Assembly (NCBI GenBank): GCA_019930625.1 | Contig: CP082844.1 | Span: 4,464,001-4,528,000 of the forward strand | Reading direction: 5' to 3' | Origin: Nocardia asteroides | GTDB taxonomy: Bacteria > Actinomycetota > Actinomycetes > Mycobacteriales > Mycobacteriaceae | Length of the DNA stretch: 64,000 nucleotides | The notes under the pieces: generated by a model | Seen by the model: the letters and a program-made list of their open reading frames with translations, nothing else | Database searches by the model: none | Told to the model about the DNA's origin: nothing | Part shown: positions 1 to 10,471 of the stretch, one piece after another | How positions within the stretch are numbered: position 1 is the first letter of the stretch | How the letters are laid out: the number at the start of each line of letters is the position of its first letter | Translations under genes and position numbers: made by a program

Positions 1-372
1 GTGTCGAAGTCGGTGGCGCGCGGCGGCGGCCGGGCCTCCTACCGCGGCCTGGTGCAGGTGAACAAGGGCGCGCACGGCTCGAAGTCGACGGTGAAGTGCG
101 ACGCGCTGCTGGTCGACACGATCAGCCGCTCCGACACCTACCCCTACGTCGACATCCGCGAGGACGACGTGACCATGGGTCACGAGGCGACCGTCTCGAA
201 GGTCTCCGAGGACCAGCTGTTCTACCTGATGAGCCGCGGCCTCACCGAGGACGAGGCGATGGCGATGGTGGTGCGCGGCTTCGTCGAGCCGATCGCCAAG
301 GAACTGCCGATGGAATACGCGCTCGAGCTGAACCGCCTGATCGAACTGCAGATGGAAGGAGCCGTCGGCTGA
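1..372 (+). CDS. sufB: SufB, Fe-S cluster assembly scaffold, C-terminal part (gene starts before the window)
   Basis: Only the last 123 codons are visible; the frame is open at base 1, so the true start lies upstream. SufB is the scaffold subunit of the cytosolic SufBCD complex on which Fe-S clusters are built. The visible part is the end of the beta-helix core and the helical tail shared by SufB and SufD, including a conserved stretch around 'SDTYPYVDIREDDV' and the 'EDQLFYLMSRGL' segment, which recurs as '[12 protein letters not shown]' in SufD. The stop overlaps the sufD start (TGATG), indicating translational coupling. Identification rests on this tail plus the complete sufDCSUT set that follows. 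Confidence 0.93.
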   Translation: MSKSVARGGGRASYRGLVQVNKGAHGSKSTVKCDALLVDTISRSDTYPYVDIREDDVTMGHEATVSKVSEDQLFYLMSRGLTEDEAMAMVVRGFVEPIAKELPMEYALELNRLIELQMEGAVG

Positions 373-1550
373 TGGCAGTGGAGAACGTTGCCGAAGCGGC
401 CGAGGCCCGTACCCCCGCGGTCAACAAGGGTGAGGTGTTCACCTCCTTCGACGTCGACGCCTTCGAGGTGCCGTCGGGGAAGGACGAGGCGTGGCGGTTC
501 ACACCGCTGCGCCGCCTGCGCGGCCTGCACGACGGCACCGCGGTCCGGGACGGCCACGCGGTCGTCGAGGTCGCCGCGGCCGAGGGCGTGACGGTCGAGA
601 CCGTCGACCGTGCCGACAGCAGGCTCGGCGCGGGCGGCGTGCCGTCCGATCGCGTCGCGGCGCAGGCCTACTCCGGCTTCGAGCAGGCCACCGTCGTGTC
701 GGTCGGCCAGGAGGTCGAGGTCTCCGAGCCGGTCACCATCACCATCACCGGGCCCGGCGAAGGCAAGACCGCCTACGGCCACCTCCAGATCCGGCTGGAC
801 CGCTTCGCCAAGGTGACCGTGGTCATCGACCAGCGCGGCAGCGGAACCTACGCGGAGAACGTGGAATTCGTGCTCGGCGATTCGTCCAAGCTGACCGTCG
901 TCGCCGTGCAGGACTGGGCCGATGACGCCGTCCACGCCACCGCCCACCACGCCAAGCTCGGTCGCGACGCCACGCTGCGGCACATCTCGGTCACCCTCGG
1001 CGGCGACCTGGTGCGCCTGACCGGCAACGTCCGCTACGAAGGCCCCGGCGGCGACGCCGAACTGCTCGGCCTCTACTTCGCCGACGCGGGCCAGCATTTC
1101 GAGCAGCGCCTGCTGGTCGATCACGCCGTCCCGAACTGCAAGTCGAACGTGTTGTACAAGGGTGCGCTGCAAGGGGATCCGCACTCGCCGAAGGGCGACG
1201 CCCGCACCGTGTGGGTCGGCGACGTGCTCATCCGCGCCGCCGCCGAGGGCACCGACACCTTCGAGGTCAACCGCAACCTGGTACTCACCGACGGCGCCCG
1301 CGCGGACTCGGTGCCGAACCTGGAGATCGAGACCGGCGAGATCGTCGGCGCCGGACACGCGTCCGCGACCGGCAGGTTCGACGACGAGCAGCTGTTCTAT
1401 CTGCGCGCCCGCGGCATCCCGGAGGACGCCGCCCGCCGCCTGGTGGTGCGCGGGTTCTTCCACGAGATCATCCAGAAGATCGCGGTGCCCGAGTTCCGGG
1501 AGCGGCTGGAGGCGGCCATCGAGGCCGAACTCGCCGCCATCGGCGCCTGA
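372..1550 (+). CDS. sufD: SufD, Fe-S cluster assembly protein
   Basis: A 392-residue SufD. It partners SufB and the ATPase SufC in the SufBC2D scaffold complex. The ATG at 372 overlaps the sufB stop; the same frame is open farther upstream, but that part lies inside sufB and is not used. The C-terminal third shows the family pattern: '[20 protein letters not shown]', '[14 protein letters not shown]', '[17 protein letters not shown]', then a helical end. Length fits the family (about 370-430). It is second in a same-strand operon with sufC 37 bases downstream. Confidence 0.95.
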   Translation: MAVENVAEAAEARTPAVNKGEVFTSFDVDAFEVPSGKDEAWRFTPLRRLRGLHDGTAVRDGHAVVEVAAAEGVTVETVDRADSRLGAGGVPSDRVAAQAYSGFEQATVVSVGQEVEVSEPVTITITGPGEGKTAYGHLQIRLDRFAKVTVVIDQRGSGTYAENVEFVLGDSSKLTVVAVQDWADDAVHATAHHAKLGRDATLRHISVTLGGDLVRLTGNVRYEGPGGDAELLGLYFADAGQHFEQRLLVDHAVPNCKSNVLYKGALQGDPHSPKGDARTVWVGDVLIRAAAEGTDTFEVNRNLVLTDGARADSVPNLEIETGEIVGAGHASATGRFDDEQLFYLRARGIPEDAARRLVVRGFFHEIIQKIAVPEFRERLEAAIEAELAAIGA

Positions 1551-1587
1551 TCAACGACCCCATACCTGGCAAAGGAATTCGAATTCG

Positions 1588-3637
<2,050 letters not shown>

Positions 3638-3659
3638 ACACAGTGGGGTTGCACAAGAC

Positions 3660-4157
3660 ATGCGCATGGAGCAGATGTACCAGGAAGTGATCCTGGACCA
3701 TTACAAGCACCCGCATCACCGCGGGCTGCGCGAGCCGTTCGGGGCCGAGGTGCACCACGTGAACCCGACCTGCGGCGACGAGGTGACCCTGCGCGTGCAG
3801 CTGGACGCGAACGGCGACATCGCCGACGTCTCCTACGACGGTCAGGGCTGCTCGATCAGCCAGGCCGCGACCTCGATCCTCACCGATCAGGTCATCGGGC
3901 TGCCGGTGCAGCAGGCGCTGAAGGTGGTCGACTCCTACAGTGAGATGATCTCCAGCCGGGGCACCATCGAGGGCGACGAGGACGTGATCGGCGACGGCAT
4001 CGCCCTCGCGGGCGTGTCGAAGTACCCCGCGCGGGTGAAGTGCGCGCTGCTCGGGTGGATGGCGTTCAAGGACGCCGTCCTGCGAATCAGCCCTGATCAG
4101 CCCACCGGGGCCGCCGAAGGAACTGCACACTCCGAGGGAAACGGGAAAGCGTCATGA
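3660..4157 (+). CDS. sufU: SufU, zinc-dependent sulfurtransferase (IscU-like fold)
   Basis: A 165-residue SufU. It accepts persulfide sulfur from SufS and hands it to the SUF scaffold. The three cysteines that bind zinc in SufU are visible in 'NPTCGDE', 'GQGCSISQA' and 'RVKCALLGW', with the Asp next to the first. An insertion between the second and third cysteines distinguishes SufU from IscU. Start: ATG at 3660 gives MRMEQMYQE; ATG at 3666 is equally possible. The end overlaps the sufT start by four bases, so the two are coupled. The C-terminus is a short Gly/Ala/Glu-rich tail. Confidence 0.94.
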   Translation: MRMEQMYQEVILDHYKHPHHRGLREPFGAEVHHVNPTCGDEVTLRVQLDANGDIADVSYDGQGCSISQAATSILTDQVIGLPVQQALKVVDSYSEMISSRGTIEGDEDVIGDGIALAGVSKYPARVKCALLGWMAFKDAVLRISPDQPTGAAEGTAHSEGNGKAS

Positions 4158-4618
4158 GTGACACACCGGCCGTCGACACGACCGAGCAGACGGAGCAGGC
4201 CGCGCCTGCCGCCGAGCTGTCGGAGGTGTCGCAGACGTCCGAGTCGGCTGAATCGTCCGAGTCGGCTGAGTTGGCTGAGTTGGCTGGATTGTCTTCGGAG
4301 GACATCAAACTGCTCGAGGACATCGAAGAGGCGATGCGCGACGTCGTCGACCCGGAACTGGGCATCAACGTCGTCGACCTCGGCCTGGTCTACGGGCTGC
4401 GCGTCGAGGAGGACAACATCGCGATCCTCGACATGACCCTGACCTCCGCGGCCTGCCCGCTGACCGACGTCATCGAAGACCAGTCCCGCAACGCGCTGGT
4501 GCGCAGCGGCCTGGTGGAGGATCTGAAGATCAACTGGGTCTGGATGCCGCCGTGGGGTCCGGACAAGATCACCGAGGACGGCCGCGAGCAGTTGCGCGCC
4601 CTCGGGTTCACGGTGTAA
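4154..4618 (+). CDS. sufT: SufT, MIP18/DUF59 family Fe-S maturation factor
   Basis: A 154-residue protein whose domain starts near residue 45 ('IKLLEDIEEAMRDVVDPELG') and includes 'DLGLVYGL' and 'LTSAACPLTDVIEDQ', the DUF59 signature with its conserved cysteine. SufT proteins help Fe-S protein maturation; Rv1466 occupies the same place in M. tuberculosis. The first 44 residues are an acidic, low-complexity Glu/Ser/Ala segment made by short DNA repeats (GAGTCGGCTGA and GAGTTGGCT occur twice each). This is the last gene of the SUF operon. No clear terminator follows. Confidence 0.92.
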   Translation: MSDTPAVDTTEQTEQAAPAAELSEVSQTSESAESSESAELAELAGLSSEDIKLLEDIEEAMRDVVDPELGINVVDLGLVYGLRVEEDNIAILDMTLTSAACPLTDVIEDQSRNALVRSGLVEDLKINWVWMPPWGPDKITEDGREQLRALGFTV

Positions 4619-5001
4619 CCGGCTGGGGTACCGCCGCCGACCCGACTGACCGCCTGCATGGCGACCGCTCGTCCCCCGTACGACAACGCCGGGTGACCAG
4701 TGCAGTGCGGTGGGATTCCCGAGCTTCGTCCGGGGCCGGGGATACAGGCCGCGAGGTCGGCGTCTTGCGAAGTCACCGAAGTCACGGGTGAGGCCCGCGC
4801 TGGTGTCTGGTTTGGCGCTGCTCGCTTGCCTGCGGCCCGCAGGTCATCGCCGAGGAAACCACGGGTCCCCACCGGACCGGGAGTACTGGCGCGACCCGCC
4901 TACTCGCTGCCGCACCGGCTGGGAAGGCACTCGTTGGACAACACGGCTGCGCTGCACGATGATCCGAGTCCTGAACTCGTTCGCCAGACGTGGAGGATGA
5001 C
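4619..5001. other. Intergenic stretch after the SUF operon
   Basis: About 380 bases between sufT and the DUF4189 gene. Open frames here are short, cross into the next gene in the wrong frame and show no recognisable domain. I see no strong hairpin, tRNA or repeat. It presumably holds the promoter of the secreted DUF4189 gene. Confidence 0.5.
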
Positions 5002-5430
5002 ATGGCGGTGCCGCGCAAGGCTGTTCTCGGTCTGGCGGTGGTGTCCGCCGCCACCTGCGCCGTGGTCGGCAATTCCGCGAGTGAAGCGCGTGCGGCCGGG
5101 GTCTACTATGGCGCGCTTGCGCTTTCGTCCAGTACCGGCGCCGTCGCGTCGGCGGTCAATTTCGCAAGCGCCGCCGCAGCCGAGACCGCGGCCCGTGCCG
5201 AGTGCGGCGTCACCGACTGCCGGGCCGTCGTGCAGTTCTGGAACGCCTGCGGGTCGGTGGCCCGCGGCGCGGACGGCAAGCACGGATGGGCGTGGGCGCC
5301 CACGCGCGCCGAAGCCGAGCAGAAGGCCATCGGCACCCTCGGTCTCAGCGCTCCCGCCTTCCCGGATCTCGGCAGCGCCATACCGCGCGCCGCGACCATC
5401 CGCCTGACCGCCTGCACGGCGACCGCCTGA
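5002..5430 (+). CDS. Secreted DUF4189 family protein
   Basis: A 142-residue exported protein. Residues 1-34 form a signal peptide (basic MAVPRK, hydrophobic core, Ala-rich cleavage region ending 'EARA'). The mature part has the DUF4189 pattern: 'YYGALALSSSTGAVASAVN', a 'AAAETAARAECG' helix, paired cysteines ('AECGVTDC', 'FWNACGS'), and 'HGWAWAPTRAEAEQKAIGTL'. The ATG at 5002 is chosen over an in-frame GTG at 4990 because a GGAGG lies six bases upstream and overlaps that GTG. DUF4189 proteins are small secreted proteins common in Nocardia and often of unknown role. Confidence 0.82.
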   Translation: MAVPRKAVLGLAVVSAATCAVVGNSASEARAAGVYYGALALSSSTGAVASAVNFASAAAAETAARAECGVTDCRAVVQFWNACGSVARGADGKHGWAWAPTRAEAEQKAIGTLGLSAPAFPDLGSAIPRAATIRLTACTATA

Positions 5431-5584
5431 TCGAGGCGCGGTCACAGCTGGCCGCCGACCGTGCCGCGCCGGACAGCGCGGCGCCGCAATGATTTCCGAG
5501 CCGCGCATCCTCGGCAAATAGACACTCGTACAGTAGGCGCGGGAATTTCGCGCACCATGGTCGAAACCGTCGTCGCTGTCAGGG

Positions 5585-5670
5585 GCGATTCACCTCAATC
5601 GATGCTCGAGCCCTGACTCGGGATCGCCGCGGTTCATGCTGACTGGACCGCGATTCATGCCTGATCGATG
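5585..5670 (+). repeat. Nested direct repeats upstream of the SDR-ketosynthase cluster
   Basis: CCGCGGTTCATGC (5627-5639) recurs as CCGCGATTCATGC (5648-5660), 12 of 13 bases matching, with a 21-base period, i.e. the same helix face. A further partial relation: GCGATTCA followed after 5-6 bases by ATCGATG occurs at 5585-5604 and again at 5650-5670. The block ends 50 bases before the SDR start. Inference: binding sites for a regulator of the 5720-8638 cluster. Confidence 0.45.
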
Positions 5671-5719
5671 AAAATATCGGTGCGGGTGGCTCGTGTCAGC
5701 AATCTTCGAGGAAACTTCT

Positions 5720-6574
5720 GTGGCAGGGTGTTCCGCTGTGCAGACAATCCTGATCACGGGGGCGACATCGGGTATCGGTCTCGAATCGGCCCAGCAGCTG
5801 GCAGCTGAGGGGAATCGGCTCGTCTTGGTCGGGCGGAATCCGCAGAAGCTTTCCGCCGCGGCGGAGCTGGTGCGGTCCGCGGGGGCGGCGGGCGTCGAGA
5901 CGCTGGAGTGCGATTTCGCCTCCCAGTCGTCTGTCCGGCAGCTGGCCAAGGAGGTTCTGGCCGCATACGACCACTTGGATGTGCTGGCCAACAACGCGGG
6001 CGCCTACCACAACACTCGGATCGAAACCGAGGACGGCGTCGAGGCCACGTTCGCGGTCAACTTCCTCGGTGGTTTCTTGCTCACCGAACTGCTCACCGAG
6101 CTGATGGTGAGCAGCGCCCCGTCACGCATCGTGTTCACCTCCTCGGTCATGCAGTTCGGCGCCACCATGGATTTCACGGATCTGGGCTTCCGGCACGGAT
6201 ACTCGGGGGAGAAGGCGTACAGCCGCTCCAAACTGGCGAACGTCCTCTACACACGGGCACTGGCGCGGCGTCTCGAAGGGACCGGAGTGACGGTCAACGC
6301 CTTTCACCCCGGTGCGGTGGCGACCGGGATCTGGGATTCGATGCCGTGGTTCGGCCAACCGTTGGTCGCGCTCGCCAAGCGACTGTTCATGGTGTCCGCC
6401 GCGGAGGGCGGACGAGCCCTCACGTACCTGGCCACCGATCCCGAAGTCGCCGCGGTCAGCGGCTGCTACTTCCAGAAGAACCGCGTCAAGGCTCCGTCGC
6501 GTCTGGCCCAGGACGACGCGGTCGCTCAGCAGCTGTGCGATATCAGCGCGGCCTTGGTCGGACTGACCGAGTAG
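5720..6574 (+). CDS. Short-chain dehydrogenase/reductase, first gene of a ketosynthase cluster
   Basis: A 284-residue SDR of the retinol/protochlorophyllide-reductase-like branch. The NADP-binding TGATSGIG motif is near residues 13-20, 'ANNAGAY' follows, and the catalytic Tyr/Lys lie in 'YSGEKAYSRSKLAN'. The GTG at 5720 is preferred because GAGGA ends six bases before it; a GTG at 5693 would add nine residues. The substrate is unknown; by position it probably reduces a product of the ketosynthase pair 85 bases downstream on the same strand. Confidence 0.8.
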   Translation: MAGCSAVQTILITGATSGIGLESAQQLAAEGNRLVLVGRNPQKLSAAAELVRSAGAAGVETLECDFASQSSVRQLAKEVLAAYDHLDVLANNAGAYHNTRIETEDGVEATFAVNFLGGFLLTELLTELMVSSAPSRIVFTSSVMQFGATMDFTDLGFRHGYSGEKAYSRSKLANVLYTRALARRLEGTGVTVNAFHPGAVATGIWDSMPWFGQPLVALAKRLFMVSAAEGGRALTYLATDPEVAAVSGCYFQKNRVKAPSRLAQDDAVAQQLCDISAALVGLTE

Positions 6575-6659
6575 ACGTGGCGGACCAGCGACTCCCGACA
6601 ACGTTGTCGCCAGAGCATCACCGGACCTTTGTCGCCGACTGAAGCAGAAAGCAGGGGTT

Positions 6660-7709
6660 ATGCTTCGTACTCGTTTCGAGTCGATCGGCTCGTACACACC
6701 TACGACCGTCCGCTCTACCGAGGATCTGATCGCCGAGCTGGCTGTGCCGAGGTCGTTGGATCTGGAGCGCATCACCGGCATCAGGAATCGGCGTGTCTAC
6801 AACTCCGATCCGGACGGGTACGAATCGTCCTTCGAGCTGGCGTTGCACGCGATCGAGGACTGTCTGCTGTACTCCGACTACCGGGCCGACGAGCTGGACG
6901 TCGTCATCTCGGCCTCCATCACTCGCACCCGTGGCGCGGGAATCTTCTGCTACGCACCGTCTTTCGCATCGATGCTGGGCCGGGCGATCGGCGCGGACGC
7001 GGCACGGCACTTCGACGTCTCCAACGCCTGCGCCGGAATGCTCACCGGAGTGATGGTGCTCGACCGCATGATCAAGGCCGGGGTGGTGCGCAATGGCCTG
7101 GTGGTCAGCGGGGAGCAGATCACCCCGATCGCCGAGACGGCGGTGCGCGAGATCAGCCAGCCCTACGACCCGCAATTCGCGGCGTTGACCGTCGGGGACG
7201 CGGCGGTCGCGGTCGTGCTCGACGGGCGCGGTGACGACAACGACGAAATCCACTACGTCGAACTCATGACCACAGCCGACGGCGCCGAGCACTGCCTCGG
7301 CATGCCCAGTGACCGCACCGGCGGGATCGCGATGTACACCGACAACCGCGCCATGCAGAACGAGGCCCGGTACCAGCAGGCGATCAACCGCATAGCCGAC
7401 TTCTTCGCCGAAACCGGTCGCAGGTGGGAGAGCGAGAAGTACGACTACTGGATCCACCACCAGTTCAGCGCCCCTGCCATCGAATACATCTCGGACCTGA
7501 CCGAACGGCATTTCGGCACGCCGATGCCGCAGGCTCTCAATGTGTTGCAGGATTACGGCAATACGGCCTCGACCTCGCATTTCCTGGTCTTGCACGAATA
7601 TCTCGCGCAACGCAGGATCCCCAAAGGGTCGAAAATCCTCATGATCCCGGCGGCGTCGGGAATCGTCTCCGGGTATCTGGCCGCGACCATCTCGCGTCTG
7701 GAGGCATGA
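6660..7709 (+). CDS. 3-oxoacyl-ACP synthase III-like ketosynthase, intact catalytic triad
   Basis: A 349-residue thiolase-fold KAS III enzyme, which catalyses Claisen condensation from an acyl thioester. The triad is complete: Cys124 in 'DVSNACAGM', His267 in 'YWIHHQFSAP' and Asn301 in 'DYGNTAST'. N-terminal 'RITGIRNRRVY' and 'GDAAVAVVL' are also KAS III features. It is not the housekeeping FabH by context: it sits between an SDR and a second ketosynthase-fold protein that lacks these residues and starts two bases after its stop. A heterodimer as in PqsBC is likely. The acyl substrate and product are unknown. Confidence 0.85.
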   Translation: MLRTRFESIGSYTPTTVRSTEDLIAELAVPRSLDLERITGIRNRRVYNSDPDGYESSFELALHAIEDCLLYSDYRADELDVVISASITRTRGAGIFCYAPSFASMLGRAIGADAARHFDVSNACAGMLTGVMVLDRMIKAGVVRNGLVVSGEQITPIAETAVREISQPYDPQFAALTVGDAAVAVVLDGRGDDNDEIHYVELMTTADGAEHCLGMPSDRTGGIAMYTDNRAMQNEARYQQAINRIADFFAETGRRWESEKYDYWIHHQFSAPAIEYISDLTERHFGTPMPQALNVLQDYGNTASTSHFLVLHEYLAQRRIPKGSKILMIPAASGIVSGYLAATISRLEA

Positions 7710-7711
7710 GC

Positions 7712-8638
7712 ATGGCGACGACGATCGTCTCGGCCGCGACGAACCGCGACCTCGACACCGGCAGCTACTTCGAATTGGCCGCCCGCGCGGCACTCGCCTG
7801 CGTGGAGCGCTCGGATGTCGGCCTCGACGAGATCGGCATGCTGGTCAACGCGGGTGTCTTCCGGGACAGCAACATCTCCGAGCCCGCGGTGTCGGCGCTC
7901 ATCCAGAAGCGGATCGGCCTGGGACTGGCCTACGAGACGGGGCGTGTCCCCGCTTTCTCCTTCGACCTCATGCATGGCGCTACCGGTCTGCTGCATGCCA
8001 TCGTGACCGCCGAAGCGTTCCTCGCCACCGGGACCGTGAGGTATGCGTTGCTCGTCGCGGGCGATACCCACCCCTCGACCCGGCGTGAGGTCGCCGGTTT
8101 CCCCTACAGCGCTGGTGGCGCCGCGCTGCTGCTCGGGAGTTCGGATGCCGCGGGCGGATTCGGCCGGCTGCACACCTGCGAGACCACCGGTCCCGTCGAC
8201 CCGATCGCCTGGGTGGCCTTGGGCGATGCCGGCGCCGACGGCCGTAGCGCCATATGTGTTCGTGCCGGTGCGGATGACCCGGTGGATCTGGCGACCGCGA
8301 CCGCGCGCTCCTGCCTGGACGAGGAAGGACTCGACGGCGGCGACTTCGCCGAGGGGCAGGCGGTGCTGCTGGCTCCGATCCCGGATGCCCGCTTCCGGGC
8401 CGGCTTGGCGGATGCCCTGGCCATACCGCCGCAGTCGGTCGTCGGCTTCGACCCCTCGCTCGAAGCTCCCTACACCGCGGCCCCGGTGCACGCCTACCTG
8501 AACGCACTGGACACGGGCCTGCTCGACACCGCGCGCACCGTCATCTTCCTGGCAGCGGACGGAGCATCGGCCGCCTGTCTCGCCTACCGGCCCCGGCTGG
8601 CGTCGCCCGCGCGACAGAAAGCGCCCGCGTTCGGGTGA
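7712..8638 (+). CDS. KAS III-fold protein lacking the catalytic cysteine (putative non-catalytic partner)
   Basis: A 308-residue protein that keeps the thiolase-fold pattern, for example 'VLVNAG'-type strands, 'AFSFDLMHGATGLLHAI' and 'PYSAGGAALLLG'. Aligned with the neighbour's 'FDVSNACAGM', the segment 'FDLMHGATGL' puts Ala90 in place of the catalytic Cys. The His-Gln and Gly-Asn motifs are also not found; the C-terminal half is shorter. The ATG at 7712 is chosen because GGAGG lies seven bases upstream; an ATG at 7706 overlapping the previous stop is the alternative. PqsB, which also lacks the cysteine, is a known precedent for such a partner. Function unproven. Confidence 0.72.
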   Translation: MATTIVSAATNRDLDTGSYFELAARAALACVERSDVGLDEIGMLVNAGVFRDSNISEPAVSALIQKRIGLGLAYETGRVPAFSFDLMHGATGLLHAIVTAEAFLATGTVRYALLVAGDTHPSTRREVAGFPYSAGGAALLLGSSDAAGGFGRLHTCETTGPVDPIAWVALGDAGADGRSAICVRAGADDPVDLATATARSCLDEEGLDGGDFAEGQAVLLAPIPDARFRAGLADALAIPPQSVVGFDPSLEAPYTAAPVHAYLNALDTGLLDTARTVIFLAADGASAACLAYRPRLASPARQKAPAFG

Positions 8639-8710
8639 AGTATGTGATTCGTGCCCGGATTGAGATGGCCTGGCTCGGGTAGGCCGAATCGACGACGAAA
8701 GGGGCACGCG

Positions 8711-8875
8711 ATGGCACGGGAGAACGACACCGACAAGCACGACACCGACGAGAACGACGCCGGCGAGCCGAAGGGTGGCAGGCCGGGACCGAAGGATCAG
8801 GGCCGCGAAGGCGGGATGGCGACCAGGGAGATCGCCCCGGAGCTGACCGATCCGGACGAGCCGCGCGAGGAGTGA
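8711..8875 (+). CDS. Small hydrophilic acidic protein of unknown function
   Basis: A 54-residue protein, rich in Asp, Glu, Lys and Gly, without hydrophobic segments or cysteines, so probably disordered in solution. The ATG has AAAGGGG six bases upstream. It lies 72 bases after the ketosynthase cluster on the same strand and could be a last cluster gene or independent. I recognise no family. The sequence looks like actinobacterial small stress-related hydrophilic proteins, but that is only a resemblance. Confidence 0.55.
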   Translation: MARENDTDKHDTDENDAGEPKGGRPGPKDQGREGGMATREIAPELTDPDEPREE

Positions 8876-9058
8876 ACGCCTTCGTGCCGCAATCCCGAAT
8901 CGGTCGCGCTTGCGCGAGAACCCGATTCGGTGTGGCGGCCCGGAAGATGAGCGGGTCGCCCACCGCGGCAGCGCCATCGAGCCGAGGAGGCCGGGAGAGC
9001 GGTTTCGAATGCGCCAGGGCGGGAATGGCGTCGGAGAGCTGACGCCGAGGAGGTTTTC

Positions 9059-10390
9059 GTGCCGGATGGGGACACTACCGGCCCGCAGCGGGTCGTGATC
9101 GTCGGGAGCGGATTCGCCGGATTCACCTGCGCCCAGAAGCTTTGCCGGATCGTGGCCCGGGCGAACCGGGACGTCGAGGTCGTACTCGTCACGCCCAACG
9201 ACTACATGCTCTATACCCCGCTGCTGCCCGATGTGGCGGGCGGACTGATCGACCCTCGGTTCGTCGCCATTTCGCTGGCCGATTCGCTGCCGCGAGTCCG
9301 GTTGGTGGTGGCCACCGCCGAGTCGGTCGATCTGCGGAACAAGACGATCACGGTGACCAGCGAGCATCACCCCCCACGGCAGTTGTCGTGGGATCGGCTG
9401 GTACTCACCCCCGGGTCGGTCACCCGCCTGTTCGACATACCGGGCTTGGCGCAGCACGCCCGCGGGCTCAAGACCGTCGCCGAGGCGCTGTACCTGCGCG
9501 AGCAACTGCTGCGCCAACTCGAACTGGCCGACCAGGAAGACGACGCCGAGGTACGGCGTGCTCGGCGCACCGTGGTCGTCGTGGGGGCCTCCTACGCTGG
9601 TACCGAACTCGTCGCGCAGTTGCGCGCACTCGCCGACGCCTACGCCGCGCGCCGCGGGTTCGACCCCTCCGAGGTGCGTTTCCTCCTGCTCGACACCGCT
9701 GCGAGGGTGATGCCCGAGGTCGGCGAGCGCCTCAGCGACAAGGTGCTGAAGGTGCTGCGGCAACGCGGCATCGAGATCCGGCTGGAGACCTCACTGAGCG
9801 AACTCGGCGCGGACTCGGTCGCGCTCACCGACGGCACGGTCGTCCCGACCCACACGGTCGCCTGGGTGACGGGCGTGACCGGTGCGCCGATGCTGAGCAC
9901 GCTCGGCCTGCCACTCGAGAAGGGGCGCCTGGTGGTCGACGCGACGCTGGGCGTCCCCGGCCATCCCGACGTCTTCGCGGGCGGCGACGCGGCAGCCGTG
10001 CCCGACCTCACCAAGCAGGGCCGGATCACCCCGCCCACCGCCCAGCACGCCACGCGGCAGGGCAAGACACTCGCCAGGAACGTCGCCGCCAGCCTGGGCA
10101 TAGGCACGGCCACTCGGTACAAGCACCGCGACCTGGGCCTGGTCGTGGACCTGGGGCCTGGATTCGCGGTCGCGAACCCGATGGGCGTCCACCTCTCCGG
10201 TCTCCCCGCCAAAGCGGTGACTCGCGCCTATCACACGTTCGCGGTGCCCAGAGCCGTCAACCGTTGGGCGATAACGGTTTCCTACCTGACCATCGCGGTG
10301 ACGCCCCGGCCGCTGGCCCTGCTCGGACTCGTCAGCCACGAGGAAGCGAGCTTCGGCGCCAGCGAGGGAATTCCCGCCGGGCCGGGGTGA
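9059..10390 (+). CDS. NAD(P)/FAD-dependent oxidoreductase, type II NADH dehydrogenase-like
   Basis: A 443-residue two-dinucleotide-domain flavoprotein. FAD site: VVIVGSGFAGF near residues 12-22. NAD(P) site: VVVVGASYAGTELVAQL near residue 170. A third conserved segment 'VFAGGDAAAVPDLT' binds the flavin ribityl near residue 300. The GTG start has GAGGAGG five bases upstream. Members transfer electrons from NADH to quinones or other acceptors at the membrane. The C-terminus has hydrophobic stretches ('YLTIAVTPRPLALLGLV') but no clear transmembrane helix. A second, more canonical NDH-2 lies at 51461-52894, so this copy may have a specialised acceptor. Confidence 0.82.
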   Translation: MPDGDTTGPQRVVIVGSGFAGFTCAQKLCRIVARANRDVEVVLVTPNDYMLYTPLLPDVAGGLIDPRFVAISLADSLPRVRLVVATAESVDLRNKTITVTSEHHPPRQLSWDRLVLTPGSVTRLFDIPGLAQHARGLKTVAEALYLREQLLRQLELADQEDDAEVRRARRTVVVVGASYAGTELVAQLRALADAYAARRGFDPSEVRFLLLDTAARVMPEVGERLSDKVLKVLRQRGIEIRLETSLSELGADSVALTDGTVVPTHTVAWVTGVTGAPMLSTLGLPLEKGRLVVDATLGVPGHPDVFAGGDAAAVPDLTKQGRITPPTAQHATRQGKTLARNVAASLGIGTATRYKHRDLGLVVDLGPGFAVANPMGVHLSGLPAKAVTRAYHTFAVPRAVNRWAITVSYLTIAVTPRPLALLGLVSHEEASFGASEGIPAGPG

Positions 10391-10471
10391 GCAGATCACC
10401 CGGCCGCGACCGTGCGGCAGAGGGCTGACCGAGACTGGCGGCCGCCGTAGGTCGCCCGCGCCGACGAGCGC

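Noticed and set aside
4700..5407. A 235-residue frame over the DUF4189 gene
   Set aside because: Arg/Pro-rich shadow frame; the DUF4189 frame has a signal peptide and conserved cysteines.
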